A stretch of DNA of 64,000 nt from Vespa crabro (GCF_910589235.1 NC_060964.1:4155492-4219491), one strand, 5' to 3'. Positions 12,301 through 24,500 are shown, numbered from the stretch's first letter. Numbers and translations are program-made. Notes: a model not told the origin generated them from the sequence alone.

Positions 12301-14139
12301 AAATATTAATTGATAAAACTATTCATGACAATATACAGGACTGTGGCCTATTAAAAGGTATAGTTGAACCAAATTCTTCTATGACTAGTGCCGAGCGAGC
12401 AATACGACATGGTGAATTAAAACTTCTAAAATCACTTAAACAAACCTATAAAAAAAGTGCACCCAGAAAACGTAAACAATTGAAAATAGACACATTTGAT
12501 ATACAATTAGAAGATAATGATAATAATGATGATGAAATAGACATAAAAGATGTTGAATTTCGAATGAAAAATGACGCAACTCAAGTTCAAAATCTTTTAA
12601 CAGCAGCTACTGCATGTAGTTATAAAGATCTAACAATGTTAAAATTAATACTTTGTAGTGGTTTATATCCACAATTTGCATGTGCTGATGAATTTAATTA
12701 TTGCAAGGTAAAAAATACTATTTTCCATAAGTATAATAACTAATGCAGTTATATTATTTTACTATATAAAAAAAAGTTAGAATTAAAAATATTTAATTTC
12801 TTTTTTTGCAAATTAAAAATTTTATTATTTTTATATTCTTATTTATATTATAATTTTATAGTCTACAAGTGAGCAGCTGTTTCACACAAAAACCAAGCCA
12901 TATGTTGCATTACATCCAATGAGTTTCTTTGGTAATTATCCACAAGTTCTGCAACTGGAGGAACATGATATAACATCAATACCAGGTTTTAAAAGCAAAA
13001 CTCCTGTTAGTTCTAAACATCAATTATTAACATATTTGTAAGTATTTTTTTAATTTTTTTATACTATTGTTTTCAAACAGTACAAATATAAATTACGTAA
13101 ATTATTTTATTTTCCTAATTATATATTGTGTATTACTACCAGATCTCTACTAGAAACTACAAAACCTTATTTAGTAAACACACTTAAAATGCCTGCTGCA
13201 CAAACATTATTATTGTTTGCACAAGAAATTGATACTAACGCTACGTTTTCAATGTAAGTCCATACAAAATTATTTTATGATAATATCGATATATTTGTAA
13301 ATCTATTACAAACTTAAAAATGTATTTATTTTTAATTTTAGGATAGTATGCGATGCATGGCTACTATTAGAATTTCCTGTACCTGATACTGGTCAGACAC
13401 TATTGATGAAATCTACTAAGTTACGTCACAAATGGGAATTTCTTTTAAATGAAAGACTAAAAGGTACAATTAAAAAAAACCAGGAAGAATAACCAGTTTA
13501 CTAATCGAAATCTTATTTTTAGATTCAGGAACTACAAATAATATATTTAATATTAGCAAGATAGAACATGAACTTACTCAAGAATTAATTGACTATATGC
13601 ATACGACAGTTCCATATGTAATAAAGCGACTTTTACCTGCTGATTTAAAAGCAATATATGTTGGCAATGGCAATAATTTTGTACATATTGATCCTAATCC
13701 TTTTAAAGTTGATTTTAAACCTATATGTAATTCAATGAAAGGAGGAATATATTTAACTGATAATATTACATATAACTGGTAGGTAAAATTATACAAATTT
13801 GATTAATTATTTTGTTACAATTTAATGATATTTTTAATTTTTTAATATAGTATGAAAGAAACGGATTGGAGTGACAAAATAGCTGTTGATATGTGTGAAA
13901 CTACCTGGACTTGTCAGCAATGCAACGTAGAAGGTATTTTTAACAGTATTGAAAAACTCCAACATCAAAGTACTTGTATGCAGTCATCAGTAAAAGAAAC
14001 TACTGATAATGTTGAAAATATAAAGTCAAAACCTAACAGTCAGGCTTACAATTGTCCTGAATGTTCAAAAACTTTTCATCTTACACCTATTGAAATATTG
14101 AAACATAAAAGGCAACATATAAAGACAAATATGTCGTGA
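9305..14139 (+). CDS. DHX34: DEAH/RHA-box RNA helicase DHX34
   Basis: Fifteen in-phase exons: 9305-10067, 10143-10309, 10441-10647, 10734-10866, 10931-11079, 11158-11390, 11470-11656, 11776-11970, 12039-12248, 12339-12707, 12862-13037, 13143-13253, 13342-13463, 13523-13778, 13851-14139; about 1188 residues (human DHX34 is 1143). A polar N-terminal region precedes motif I GDTGCGKST (about residue 232), TQPRRIA, DEVH (326-329), MSATIN, STNIAETSIT and RKGRAGRTGPG. Winged-helix, helicase-associated and OB-like regions follow. The C-terminus has two cysteine/histidine clusters (TCQQC...H...C and YNCPECSKTF...H...H) that look like zinc fingers. Family role: ATP-dependent RNP remodelling; vertebrate and nematode DHX34 promote UPF1 activation in nonsense-mediated decay. 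DEVH plus the neighbouring HERNLHGDFLLG matches DHX34 rather than DHX8/15/16. Its 3' end converges on PIGV, 181 bases away. Confidence 0.92.
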
Positions 14140-14320
14140 ACAATTTAATATGTTATTATTTAATTAAAACAGAATATCTAATACACTTCAGTACAATGGG
14201 CAATATTAAATTCATTTATAATTACAAATGTAACAAATAACCAAAAATATAAATTATATATTTGTACATTTATATATATACACATACACATATATTTGAA
14301 GTTAAGTAATTATATAGTAA

Positions 14321-15811
14321 TTATGTCCATGGCAAAAAATTTACAAACATAAAACATCCTATGATTGTATATCCTAAAAAATAAAATAATATAAGCTTAT
14401 CTCCTAAAGTATATTTTTGCTTAAACGAAAATAACATCTTCCATTTAGAAATCAAGTTTTCTTCATTCTTGCATATTGAATCACTTAGATTCTCAAATTT
14501 TGGTACATAAGATAAAGATAATGCACAATACCAATATACAAGAGGACTAGCAGAACATAATAAACGTGTACTTACTTGAATATGTACAAAACAAATACAA
14601 AATACTGTTAAAAAAAGTCCATGTATTACAAATACAAACATCTCCGCTGGGTATTTATTTTCTGATGTATTTTTTTCATATTTTATATCTATAAGTCCTA
14701 AAGAAAAAAAGTGCATTTTGTGTTCTGAATAGAATTCTGTAATACATTTTATCATTATATATAATATTGGAAAAGCTAAAATAAAATTTGGAATCTGCTT
14801 TAATTTATAATAATTTAAGAAACTAACATTCCAGTATTTCTCTTGTATGTAAGAGTAAGCTATAGGTATTTTTGCATGACACCATGTAGAAGAAGTCGCA
14901 TTATATTGCAATACTAAATTATTTTTTGTAGCATAATCTACAATATGAGTTGGTAATATCGGCGCATTTAATGTTATTTTACAAAATATCACATAATTAT
15001 ATACTTGTAAAAAAATAAATGGAAGTAAAGATAAAATCATTATAATCAATAATAGAAACATACTTTGTATAAATCTTTTTTTTATAACTAAATTACATAA
15101 TTTTATTAAGGATATTTTGTCTTTAGAACTAATTTCTACTGTTAATGCATTAAACATATTTTTAAATCTAAAATATATCAAAAATCCGATATTTATAATG
15201 CCATTCGATCTTATAAGAGTAGATAATCCCAAAGGAAAAATTGTATATATATTATTTTGAACACTTTTCAACATGCTATAAAAAGTGAAATATGCAAACA
15301 TTGATTCAGTGTATGCAGCAGAAAAAAATATACTAGCTGGACTTATGCAATACAATATTGCTGCTTTATATGCTATATTAGTATTTTTCAGTACTATTTT
15401 ACTAAGATCAAAAAAAATAGAAACTGATTTAACGAAACAGACATAATTAATTAATATTGCTGCAACGATTAAAGAGCTATGAACATTTAATACAAAAAAT
15501 ATTTTTCTTATTATTATTGCAGTAATTCGAATAGTTGCAGGATATAATGGATAAAAAGCAAGCATGTTTTCATATGTATATCCATATTTTGCTATATGTA
15601 TAAAATATTCTCCATCCCATCTTATTAAACCACCAAATATAAATTTAATTATAATATCATAATTAGAAACATATTCATAAATATCATGAGGGCTTCTAAA
15701 AGCATCAGCATTGTGATCAGGACATATAATATTAAAAAGGAATTGTAAGATTAATATTAATGCACGAGAAATTATAGCAAACCAAAAAATTTTCTTTTTC
15801 GCTACATACAT
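14321..15811 (-). CDS. PIGV: GPI mannosyltransferase 2 (PIG-V)
   Basis: A single 496-residue exon; the ATG at 15811 opens directly into a hydrophobic helix. The luminal loop after helix 1 contains GGLIRWDGEYFIHIAKYGY and then FYPLYP, the signature of PIG-V/GPI18; the WD pair belongs to the conserved acidic loop of GT-C mannosyltransferases. About eight to ten further membrane helices follow. The enzyme works in the ER and transfers the second mannose from dolichol-phosphate-mannose onto the GPI anchor precursor (Drosophila veyron). Length matches the family (human 493). The gene lies tail-to-tail with DHX34. The intronless CDS is unusual among its neighbours but no retrocopy hallmark (poly-A tract, target duplication) is visible. 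Confidence 0.92.
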   Translation of the reverse strand: MYVAKKKIFWFAIISRALILILQFLFNIICPDHNADAFRSPHDIYEYVSNYDIIIKFIFGGLIRWDGEYFIHIAKYGYTYENMLAFYPLYPATIRITAIIIRKIFFVLNVHSSLIVAAILINYVCFVKSVSIFFDLSKIVLKNTNIAYKAAILYCISPASIFFSAAYTESMFAYFTFYSMLKSVQNNIYTIFPLGLSTLIRSNGIINIGFLIYFRFKNMFNALTVEISSKDKISLIKLCNLVIKKRFIQSMFLLLIIMILSLLPFIFLQVYNYVIFCKITLNAPILPTHIVDYATKNNLVLQYNATSSTWCHAKIPIAYSYIQEKYWNVSFLNYYKLKQIPNFILAFPILYIMIKCITEFYSEHKMHFFSLGLIDIKYEKNTSENKYPAEMFVFVIHGLFLTVFCICFVHIQVSTRLLCSASPLVYWYCALSLSYVPKFENLSDSICKNEENLISKWKMLFSFKQKYTLGDKLILFYFLGYTIIGCFMFVNFLPWT

Positions 15812-16147
15812 TGTTAACTACCTATAATGGTCATATAGCTTAGATTAGTATTAAATATTTTACATGTTCACACATATAATATTTAGAAAGTTTTATTCTA
15901 AATTTACATTATATTCAAATTTCATGATCTCCTAAATATTTAAACTGTACACCAAAAAATATATACTAGATTTTATTAATATTTTATGGTTTCCTGCTTT
16001 CTTTTATCATATTCAAAAAGAATTAAAATACATAATATACGTAAATCGTTCTTTGTCTAATGTCCCAGTTGCTTTTATGGATTTTATAAAACTATAACAG
16101 ACAAAAATAAAACTGATTTTATAATTACACAAAATATTATATAGTAT
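15812..16147. other. Intergenic, PIGV upstream region
   Basis: AT-rich, no coding potential; presumably the PIGV promoter and the lost upstream region of the peroxidase pseudogene. Confidence 0.5.
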
Positions 16148-19100
16148 ATGAAAGAGAAAGCATATGTTTACTATTATATTGGTTCATTTTAATTTACTAT
16201 TTAACATTAATTAATGTACAAAATCATGACACTATACTTAAACAAGAAGTAATATGTAAGTAGGAATATTTAATTATTATTGTAACGTAATACACATACA
16301 AAATTTGAAAATATATCATTTTAATATATTCATGTTTCTTAATTATTTATTTTTATGCAGCTAATGAAAAAAAAGCCAAGCAATGACTATTTAATTTCTA
16401 GTGGACAAAATTTAATGATTACTCACTGGATATTGGAAATTAAATGATTATAAATGTAAATTCATTTATCACAATCTAGGTTCAACTAAGTATGTAGGAT
16501 ACGATCACTAGTATAATAATATTGGTCAGCCAGAAATTGGTGCAGTTAACACACCTCTTTTAAAAAGATATTCCGCCACTTCTAAAGATGAAGTATATAA
16601 ACCTTCTGACTTTAACAGACCAAATCCATTGAAAATAAGTAAGGAATTATTAAGTAATTGGATCTTAATCTGTAAGAAAAAGAAATGTATTACAAGTATT
16701 TTTTGATATGTGAATAAATCTTTCAACAACCATACGTATATTAATAAACTTTAATTAAATACAAATATGAATGATTACTAATTAATATATAAATCGTATA
16801 TTCAATTATTTAAAATTATATATTTACACACACATACACATGTAAATCAACAAGTTGTTGAAGAAATATTAGATACCCAAAAACCAGTATGTCTTTCAGA
16901 ATATTTTAATATAAATATTACAACATTCTAAGATAAAACTAATCATACTGAAATGTATGAGACATACATGAATGTATTACATACTCACCATAATGTGTAC
17001 TTCGTACACGTTATGATGAATCTACAGGAAATCCTCCAAATAATCTATATCAACAGGTTTAATTATTTCAAACTTTTTTTAAAACAATAAACAATTATAA
17101 TACTGATAGATAATTTTTTAAATGTTATTGTATTTATACAATATTCTATTATTCCATAGCTCAATGAAATAACAATATATTGATGGAAGATTAATTTGAT
17201 ACTTCTAAGGCATGATTTAATATTTTAAGAATATATTCTAATGGAACTATTGATAAAAATGGTTTGCTTGCATCATCAAGTTCATATAAATATCCAGAAA
17301 ATAACATAATTAGATTACCAATAACAATCAAACCACTTCCAATCAATCATGATAAATATATTTCTCAACATTGTACAAAGAAAATTGATAGATACTTTAA
17401 TAAGTATAACTTTACATATTATGAAAATACTCAAATTTTCATTCCACAAACTTTCTTAGCAATTTCAGCTATATGATGATCTTTTGGGGTACATTCATAT
17501 TCAATTGATTCTGAATAAGGCATTGGAACGTCAATTCCAGTACAACGAATTGCTGGTGCATCTAGTTCAAAGAAGACAGGATTTTCCATTATAGTTGCAA
17601 CAATTTCTGAACCTACTCCACACCTAGGCCAACCTAATTCAACTGTCATTAATTTGTGTGTTTTACTGATTGATTTAAAAATCATCTCCCAATCAAGAGG
17701 TCTGAGAGAACGTAGATTAATGACTTCAGCATCAATTCCCTGCCCTGCTAAAATTTCGGCTGCTTGTATAGTATATACTGTTGCTTGACCATGAGTAATT
17801 AATGTAATATGTTTCCCAGATTTTTCAATTTTTGCTTTACCAATAGGTATAACAAAATCTTTGTCCATAGCTTCATCCGATAGAGGAAATTCAAAATTAT
17901 AAAGAAGTTCACTTTCCAAGATTAAGACAGGATCAGGATCCCTTACAGCAGCTTTTAAACTACCTCTATAATCTTCACAACTTGTAGGAGACATAACTTT
18001 TAAGCCAGGAGTACTCATATACCAAGCTGCAAAACACTGTGAATGTTGAGCTCCCAATCCTTTAGCATTACCATTTGGACCACGAAATACTATAGATACA
18101 GGATATCTTCCTGAAGTCATATAACAATTTTTAGCAGCTGCATTTATTATTCGATCGATAGCTTGCATTGAAAAATTGAATGTCATAAATTCACAAATTG
18201 GTCTTAATCCTGCTATTGCAGCTCCAACAGCTATACCACAGAAACCTGCCTCAGATATTGGTGTATCAATCAATCTCTTATCTCCATACTTTTTCCAAAG
18301 CCCTCTAGTTATTTTATATGCTCCATCAAATTGTGCAACTTCTTCTCCGATAATAAATACTTTTTCATCTCGTGCTAATTCTTCATCAAGAGCCAAATTC
18401 AACGCATCTCTTACAGTCATTTTAGTAACAGATCTAGAAGATCCTTTTTTTAAGAAATATGATGTCACTGATAGTAATGATCGTCTCAAAAAATAAATGG
18501 TTATCATTGTAGAAATATTTAATAATTTATATGCATAAATCTTTATTCCAGAATTAGGAAATCCAAGGGGGAATGAAAATCCGTTTCTTTTGACATTTGA
18601 AATAATTTGCTTTATATGACACAATCACATAGCCAGCTTTATAAGAAGTAAACATAAAAAGTGAACATTGAAAAAATTTACAATGAAATTCGTAAATAGA
18701 TAATTGCAACACAACAGCATATAATTACCAATGAATGGTTATCCGAGTGGATAGGTGAAAAGCTTTCAGAATACAATAGGAATAAAAATACTAAGAATTA
18801 GTGTTAGATAATAATACAAAAGTATATACTACAAAAACAAAATAATTACCGTATATATTTAGAAATATAAGGCTAAAATCTTTCTAAAACATTATTATAT
18901 ATTTATTATAGGTTATAATTCTAATATTGATCCAAAAATAGATAAGTTTTTTCAAACAGCTACCTTTCGTTATAGTCACACTTTAGTATTAGTTGATAGG
19001 TTCAAAAAACTGTATATATTAACTATAAAAAGAATTCCAAAATATAATAACTGACTAATATTCAACAAAAAAATATTAAAATATTTCATTCATGGCCTAC

Positions 19101-19990
19101 TCAAAAAAAAATTGAAATTCTACTTAAAAAGATAAATTATGATATTTAATTTTATGAATATATCTTTTTATGTGCACATATAACTAAGAGATTCTTATAC
19201 AATTATATATTAAAAGAACGAAAAAAAGGTACAATTAATTACATGTATTATCCATACATTAAACATATAAACTGTATTAATTACACATTTGCATCAAAAT
19301 GGATGTTTATTTACGAGATTATACAAGAAATAATTGTAAATTAGAACTTAATGCACTAACTATTAGAACATGCAACAATTATTGGATGTCACAAGTATTA
19401 TTATAAAAAAGCAATTTTGATTAGAAATATGTTTTTATATTAAAATTTTTTTCTAGAATGGTTTATTCCAAAACCAATTCAAATTAGATGATAAGTTAAA
19501 TATAGATAAATTAATAATAGGAATGGCTATCCAATTAAGTGAAAAAGAAGATCATAAGGTGATAGAAGATTTACGAGGTAATTTATTTGGATATCTCTTG
19601 AATTATCAAGAAAAGATTTAATGGCTCTTAACATACAGAGATTTACACATATATGAGAACATCACTTTCAAAGAATATATAACAAGTCTCTCTTTACTAG
19701 TTTGATGGCAATCACACATTTTGAAAAACTAAAATTTCCTTAATTGTTTCAATCAATTGAACAATTGCATCCCAATGTAAGTAGAATAAGCAAATTTTCA
19801 AATTATTAAATTATTAAAATTATCCTATCATATTATATAGTATGTGAAATATGTTCTTATAGTCTTTATAAAATTTTTGTCTATTTCAGGCTAATAAAAT
19901 TGTATTTAGTTGCAGTTCACCATCAGTTGTCTATTTAATAAATATTGTTTGTAAAGCACTTAATTTAAGAAAATACAATAACACTTTATT
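16148..19990 (+). pseudogene. Animal haem-peroxidase pseudogene (Duox/Curly-Su-like), split by PDHB
   Basis: Fragments in the order of an animal haem peroxidase are scattered over the plus strand. They are: a possible signal peptide (16163); GYDH-stop-YNN...GAVNTPLLKRY...RPNPLKIS (16483-16675); EEILDTQKPVC (16855-16940); RYDESTGNPPNN (17002-17057); a segment with YPENNIIRLP ending RYF (17160-17400); LGNPRGNENPFLL (18548-18625); ATQQHIITNEWLSEW (18694-18775); FFQTATFRYSHTLV (18935-18985); CNNYW (19370); GMAIQLSEKEDH and DLRGNLFG (19515-19590). In-frame stops occur in several fragments and frames shift between others. The fragments are absent for 17.40-18.55 kb, exactly where the PDHB gene sits, and homology resumes without loss on the other side. 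In life such enzymes use or generate hydrogen peroxide. Class assignment within the family is approximate. Confidence 0.8.
17431..18507 (-). CDS. PDHB: Pyruvate dehydrogenase E1 component subunit beta, intronless copy
   Basis: A 358-residue uninterrupted frame, start ATG at 18507 (human PDHB 359). The first about 26 residues (MITIYFLRRSLL...) are basic/hydrophobic and fit a mitochondrial presequence. TVRDALNLALDEE opens the mature part, GEEVAQFDGAYK (54-65) holds the glutamate that activates thiamine diphosphate, and RPICEFMTFNFSMQAIDRI, FRGPNG and GAQHSQCFAAW follow. The subunit pairs with E1-alpha to decarboxylate pyruvate in the mitochondrial matrix. Longer in-frame sequence upstream is antisense peroxidase remnant, so the ATG at 18507 is preferred. 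Flanks on both sides are peroxidase pseudogene, and an ATTAAA-type signal lies about 30 bases past the stop at the junction; this indicates retroposition. The intact frame amid decayed DNA argues for function. Divergent residues (for example SEAGFCGIA where most E1-beta have TE-GF-GIA) suggest either a paralogue or a fast-evolving sole copy. Confidence 0.9.
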   Translation of the reverse strand: MITIYFLRRSLLSVTSYFLKKGSSRSVTKMTVRDALNLALDEELARDEKVFIIGEEVAQFDGAYKITRGLWKKYGDKRLIDTPISEAGFCGIAVGAAIAGLRPICEFMTFNFSMQAIDRIINAAAKNCYMTSGRYPVSIVFRGPNGNAKGLGAQHSQCFAAWYMSTPGLKVMSPTSCEDYRGSLKAAVRDPDPVLILESELLYNFEFPLSDEAMDKDFVIPIGKAKIEKSGKHITLITHGQATVYTIQAAEILAGQGIDAEVINLRSLRPLDWEMIFKSISKTHKLMTVELGWPRCGVGSEIVATIMENPVFFELDAPAIRCTGIDVPMPYSESIEYECTPKDHHIAEIAKKVCGMKI

Positions 19991-20051
19991 TCAACATAAA
20001 TTTAAACGTTTTTAAATCTTATTAATATATATATATAAATAATATAATATA

Positions 20052-20096
<45 letters not shown>

Positions 20097-20778
20097 AGGT
20101 TTTATTATGATATAAATTTATATAAATTATCAAATGATCAATGTAAAATGTATAGCTTGTCTTCCTATCTAATTTATATAATATAAATACAATCTACAAA
20201 ATCGTATTTCACTAAAAATAAATATATGTTATTGTATGAATATTACCTGATAAAGGAAGTAAACAAATATCAGTAGCCATAGATGTGATTATTAAATGTT
20301 CTCGACTTGTCCAAAACCTTTGATACAAATAATCATTGATAATCATTTATACATTTATGTAATATACATAAATATTTTCACTTTAATCAAACTAATATGT
20401 AGAATTAATAAGTACGTGGAGAATTAACTACTTGTGCTGTGCACGTTTCTATAAAATCTTCGTTCTCTCGTATCCAAGATTATACTCATATGTCTAAGAT
20501 TTACGCTAAAACGACGCCTTTCTGGCTTTTGCTGCGCCCTCTACCTCCGATGCTGAAATTAATATTAAAAAATTAAATGAAAATAACTGCCATCTCTGAC
20601 TGTACTAACAATGAATTGATATGGATATTATTTAAGTATACATTGTCGATAAATGTAATTTCTGCTACTGTCTGAGAAAACATTGAATAAGTTAAGAATA
20701 GAAGGTATTTTGAATGACTCTGTTTTAATCTGTATGGGTTTACAAAACACACATCTATATATTTGTTTATACAGTGTA
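19991..20778. other. Intergenic region upstream of gdl
   Basis: Contains an (AT)n tract at about 20043-20093, a possible short minus-strand ORF (20174-20346), and the presumed gdl promoter near 20.4-20.6 kb. A pyrimidine stretch ending in ACAG at about 20774 may be the acceptor of a 5' UTR intron. Confidence 0.5.
20174..20346 (-). CDS. Possible spliced short ORF, unrecognised
   Basis: From an ATG at 20346 (preceded in frame by a stop) 33 codons run to a donor GTAATA after 20247. A TTTTTAG acceptor at 20212 then leads to 12 more codons and a stop at 20174, giving 46 residues. The peptide (contains YLYQRFWTSREH and MATDICLLPLSG) looks protein-like and not low-complexity, but I do not recognise a family. 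It may be a fragment of a larger pseudogene. Confidence 0.22.
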
Positions 20779-21303
20779 ATGGATATTACTAATCCAACTC
20801 CACAAGATCTGCAAAGAAAATTATATTTTTTGGTTGAACAACTTCAGCATATGGCCGGAGAACTTCCACCGAAATATCAAATGAGACTTCCTTATGAACT
20901 ATTGTCTGCTTTGGCAAATTCCCTATTAAATGATACCATTTTCGAAATTGTCAAAGGTTTAATGGAAATACAGCATGTTACGGAAAAACATCTTTTTCAA
21001 CAAAGACTGCAACTGCTAAACCAACAGAAAATTGAAGCTCAAGAAACATTGTCAAACGTAATAACGGATGAGGAAAGAATTGAAATAAAAACTGCTCTAT
21101 ATAAAAAACACAAAGAAGAATTAAAACAAACTGATATGAAACTAGTATTACAATTGGATCAAAAAGTATCAGATCAACAAAGTATATTAGAAAAAGCTGG
21201 TGTACCTGGGTTTTATGTAACTAATAATCCTATTGAAATTCAAGTACAAATGAGGTTATGTGATTTTATAATAAGGTTAAGTAAAATGGAAGTACCTAGT
21301 TAA
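20779..21303 (+). CDS. gdl: gdl / DGCR6 family protein
   Basis: A single coding exon of 174 residues from ATG 20779; an upstream in-frame ATG at 20683 is probably 5' UTR or intron because a TTTATACAG acceptor-like site lies between. Recognised by LPYELLSALANSLL, FEIVKGLMEIQHVTEK and the C-terminal block DQKVSDQQSILEKAGVPGFYVTNNP, which matches vertebrate DGCR6 and Drosophila gonadal (gdl). The middle (about residues 75-145) is a charged coiled coil. Molecular function is poorly defined; gdl is expressed in the Drosophila germline, and DGCR6 has been linked to GABA-B receptor trafficking and autophagy. An AATAAA signal sits at 21385. The 3' end converges with POMT2 (268 bases). Confidence 0.88.
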   Translation: MDITNPTPQDLQRKLYFLVEQLQHMAGELPPKYQMRLPYELLSALANSLLNDTIFEIVKGLMEIQHVTEKHLFQQRLQLLNQQKIEAQETLSNVITDEERIEIKTALYKKHKEELKQTDMKLVLQLDQKVSDQQSILEKAGVPGFYVTNNPIEIQVQMRLCDFIIRLSKMEVPS

Positions 21304-21384
21304 TTTCAAATGTTAAATATTATTATTTACTTAAATATATTGAACTTAAATCATTAACATATTTTATATGAAATTGTATAAAAC

Positions 21385-21390
21385 AATAAA
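21385..21390 (+). terminator. Poly(A) signal AATAAA for gdl
   Basis: AATAAA 82 bases after the gdl stop codon. Confidence 0.5.
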
Positions 21391-21570
21391 ATCATTTTGT
21401 AAAAAGATTTTTTATATATAGTTAATAAAAATATATTTTTAGTTTTTATATAAATAAAAAATGAGTATTTCTTTAATTACAAATAGTATAAATTTTATCT
21501 CATTCTTATTAATTAGGATATTATCTCAACTCGTATAAATAAATGTAAAAAAACCAAAAAATTATGAGAT

Positions 21571-24500
21571 TTAAAATTCCCAAGAATCCATCCATCGTAA
21601 AGAATGCATAGAGCTTTCAGGATCTGATGCAGAAGGTCCCTCCATTCCATAAGCCAATGGAGAAAACAAATAAAAACTATAAATGCATATTACATTATTC
21701 AATATATAAAAAACCATGTATATATAATCACAATTAAATATGTTTACCTGTATATTACAACAGAAATTACTGTGCCCATTATAATATGATAAATAGTATT
21801 TCCCATTTTGCTAGGTAGTAATATTTGTAAACTTTCAACAATGTAATTTAGAGTTACACCAGTTAACATTGAGCTATATAGCAATGCTGGAAAATAATGA
21901 TGAAAATATAATACTCTACTCATAGCCCAAAATGGTATATAATGTAACATCCATCCAATGAAAAGCCATTTTCCAGCTTCCATTATTTTTTGTCTTTGCT
22001 CAAGTGTTAAAGGATTCTCAATGCAACCTCTCTGCTCTCGTATGCATGCATGTATGTATAACAGAACAAACATTATAAGGAATATTATATTTCCCCACCA
22101 TATAACAGGATTACCAAGTAAATAAACCCTCTGATTATTGCCAGAAAAAAATTGACCCTAAAATCGATATTCTATTTAGCTTTTATCAATTTCTTAATTT
22201 TTGTAGTACGAACTTGTAATAATAAATACTCTATAATTAATGGGCCATTGCCAAGGTTGGGAAGATACTTCTCCTTCTTTGACTTTGAGATCTGAATTTC
22301 CTTGTAACATAACAGCATGTGATTCCAAAAATCTATCAAGAAATCCAGGAGCATAAACTTGGAAACTTACATTGGGTACTGTAAATGATATTTTTAATTA
22401 TTACAATTGCATTTAGTAATAAGGATTTTCTTAATAATAGAATAATATCAAAATAAAATATTATCAAATTAAAATAATATCAAATACTTACATTTTGCAT
22501 AATTATTATCTTCTATGTTCCATAATGCATTTTTGTCTCTAATGTTTGGATTACATGAAACCTCCTGTTGACTATAACCCCTGAAATAAAATTTTAATAA
22601 ATAATATGTTTTTATAGTAATTCTTTTTTCCTGTATACTAACTTCTTTTCCCTGGATACTAACCATTTTGGTAATGTTTTTCCACTACATGTTAATACAC
22701 AATGATGAAGATAGTGAACAAATTTTAACTTACTTGTAACCGTTTCAACTATATCACCATCTTTACCATTTTTTATTAATATTTTCCAAACATCATTAGC
22801 ATCTCCTGTACCATTCTAGAAGATACATAAAAAATAATAAATAAATATTTAATAATTTTTACATAAAATGCATACTTCGCCATATCCTGTAACTTGATAA
22901 TGCTTTTTAGAAATTGGTGCTATTTCTTTATGAGAATGTAAATTCCGCCTTGTAATAACGTGTTCCAAACGTATAAGATCTCCATGCTTTACCAATACCG
23001 GTTCAGATGGTATGTCATCAGTATCAAATTTTTTTATCAACCAAAGATTATTATCATCTTTATGAGAATAAGTCGTAATCTGAAAAATAAAAGAACTGTT
23101 TTATATCAAAATTCGAGTTTGTATTCTAACAAAGTTTATATAAAAACCTGTTGCTGTCTGGCACCAATTCCTTCAGGATATAAATGCCAATGAGAATGCA
23201 AATATCCACCACCTGTACGATGATTTTTTAACGTAATAGTAGCACCATATGCTAACTGCCGTGGCATAGTTGCATTATACAAAGAATTTCCTTTTAGTAA
23301 TGATTGAAATTCAGAACTATAGAATCCATCTCCACTTCCACTAAATCAAAGATATACATTTTACAAATAATTAATTTTTGTATTATCTTAACAATAATTT
23401 AAGATCTCACCTTTTATTCAAAATGTGAAGATGAATGTAGAAAAATAACATGTAAAGTAACACTGGTAACACAATAAGACAACAGAATCTTGCTATTAGA
23501 TGTTTGCCCACATAAGACTACAACAAAAAATATTTTACATTCTATTAAATGTAAGAACCCAAGTATGGGCTAACATAGCCAAGGTAGCATACTACACATT
23601 TATTTTAATCCAAGTCATCAATAGAAAAAACTTCATATATTCTTATCTTAAAATAAAGGAAATAATGTGCTTACAATAGGTTTTGTTAAGTCCCCTAATT
23701 CTCGCCACAATTCAAATATAGTATAAAGACCAACAAGCAGCACAACAAACAAACCAACGAATTTTACACTAATTGTACATGCAAGAGATACGCCTGTAAA
23801 TGTTAGCCAACTCCACCAAGAAGGTGTAAATGGCTTATGTCGAAGAGAACCAATACGAATCATTCCCCAAGTTGCACACATCATAAAACATAACAATATT
23901 GGGTCCAAAAGGATATACTGATTTAAAGTCAATAGACCAACATCTAAAATAAAATAAACTATCATAACTAAAAAATAACATTTGATATTATGAATTGAAA
24001 TTAGACTTTACCAAACAGAATAAATACTGCAGAAAGCGTAGCCGCATGAGTAGATTTTGTTAAATCCCATACTGTGAGAAATGATAAAGGTACTGTAGCA
24101 GCACCTAATAATGTACAAAACTAAAAGAAAAATATATACTTTCAAATATTAAATTTGTATTATCATTACAAATTTTTATTTATTTATTCCATTTTTAGTA
24201 AATAAATATATTTACTATTCTCATTCCAGCATATTTGACATCTTCATATTTATCACCTGGCTTTTCAAAGGCAAATGTACCATCATAACCAGTTAAATAT
24301 CCAGATAGTGCGATAAGCATCTAGAATAAAGTATAAAGATTTCAATATATAACATTTATGATTATTCAGAAATATTTTTAAAATTCATAAAAATAAATTT
24401 GGAAAACTACTTTTCCAAGAGGAGGATGTACATCAAAGAAAAATGTCCTATTTATATACCAGCTTCCCATTTTACCAAAATGTGTTTCATCCCAGCTATA

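Noticed and set aside
18176..18496. 106-residue plus-strand frame
   Set aside because: Exact antisense shadow of the PDHB coding sequence.
18508..18624. Upstream in-frame extension of PDHB (39 residues)
   Set aside because: Starts from a non-ATG codon and is antisense to the resumed peroxidase remnant, so it is not presequence.
18721..18790. tRNA-like D-arm (CCGAGTGGATAGG)
   Set aside because: No acceptor stem, anticodon or T arm; the segment translates as the peroxidase block ITNEWLSEW.
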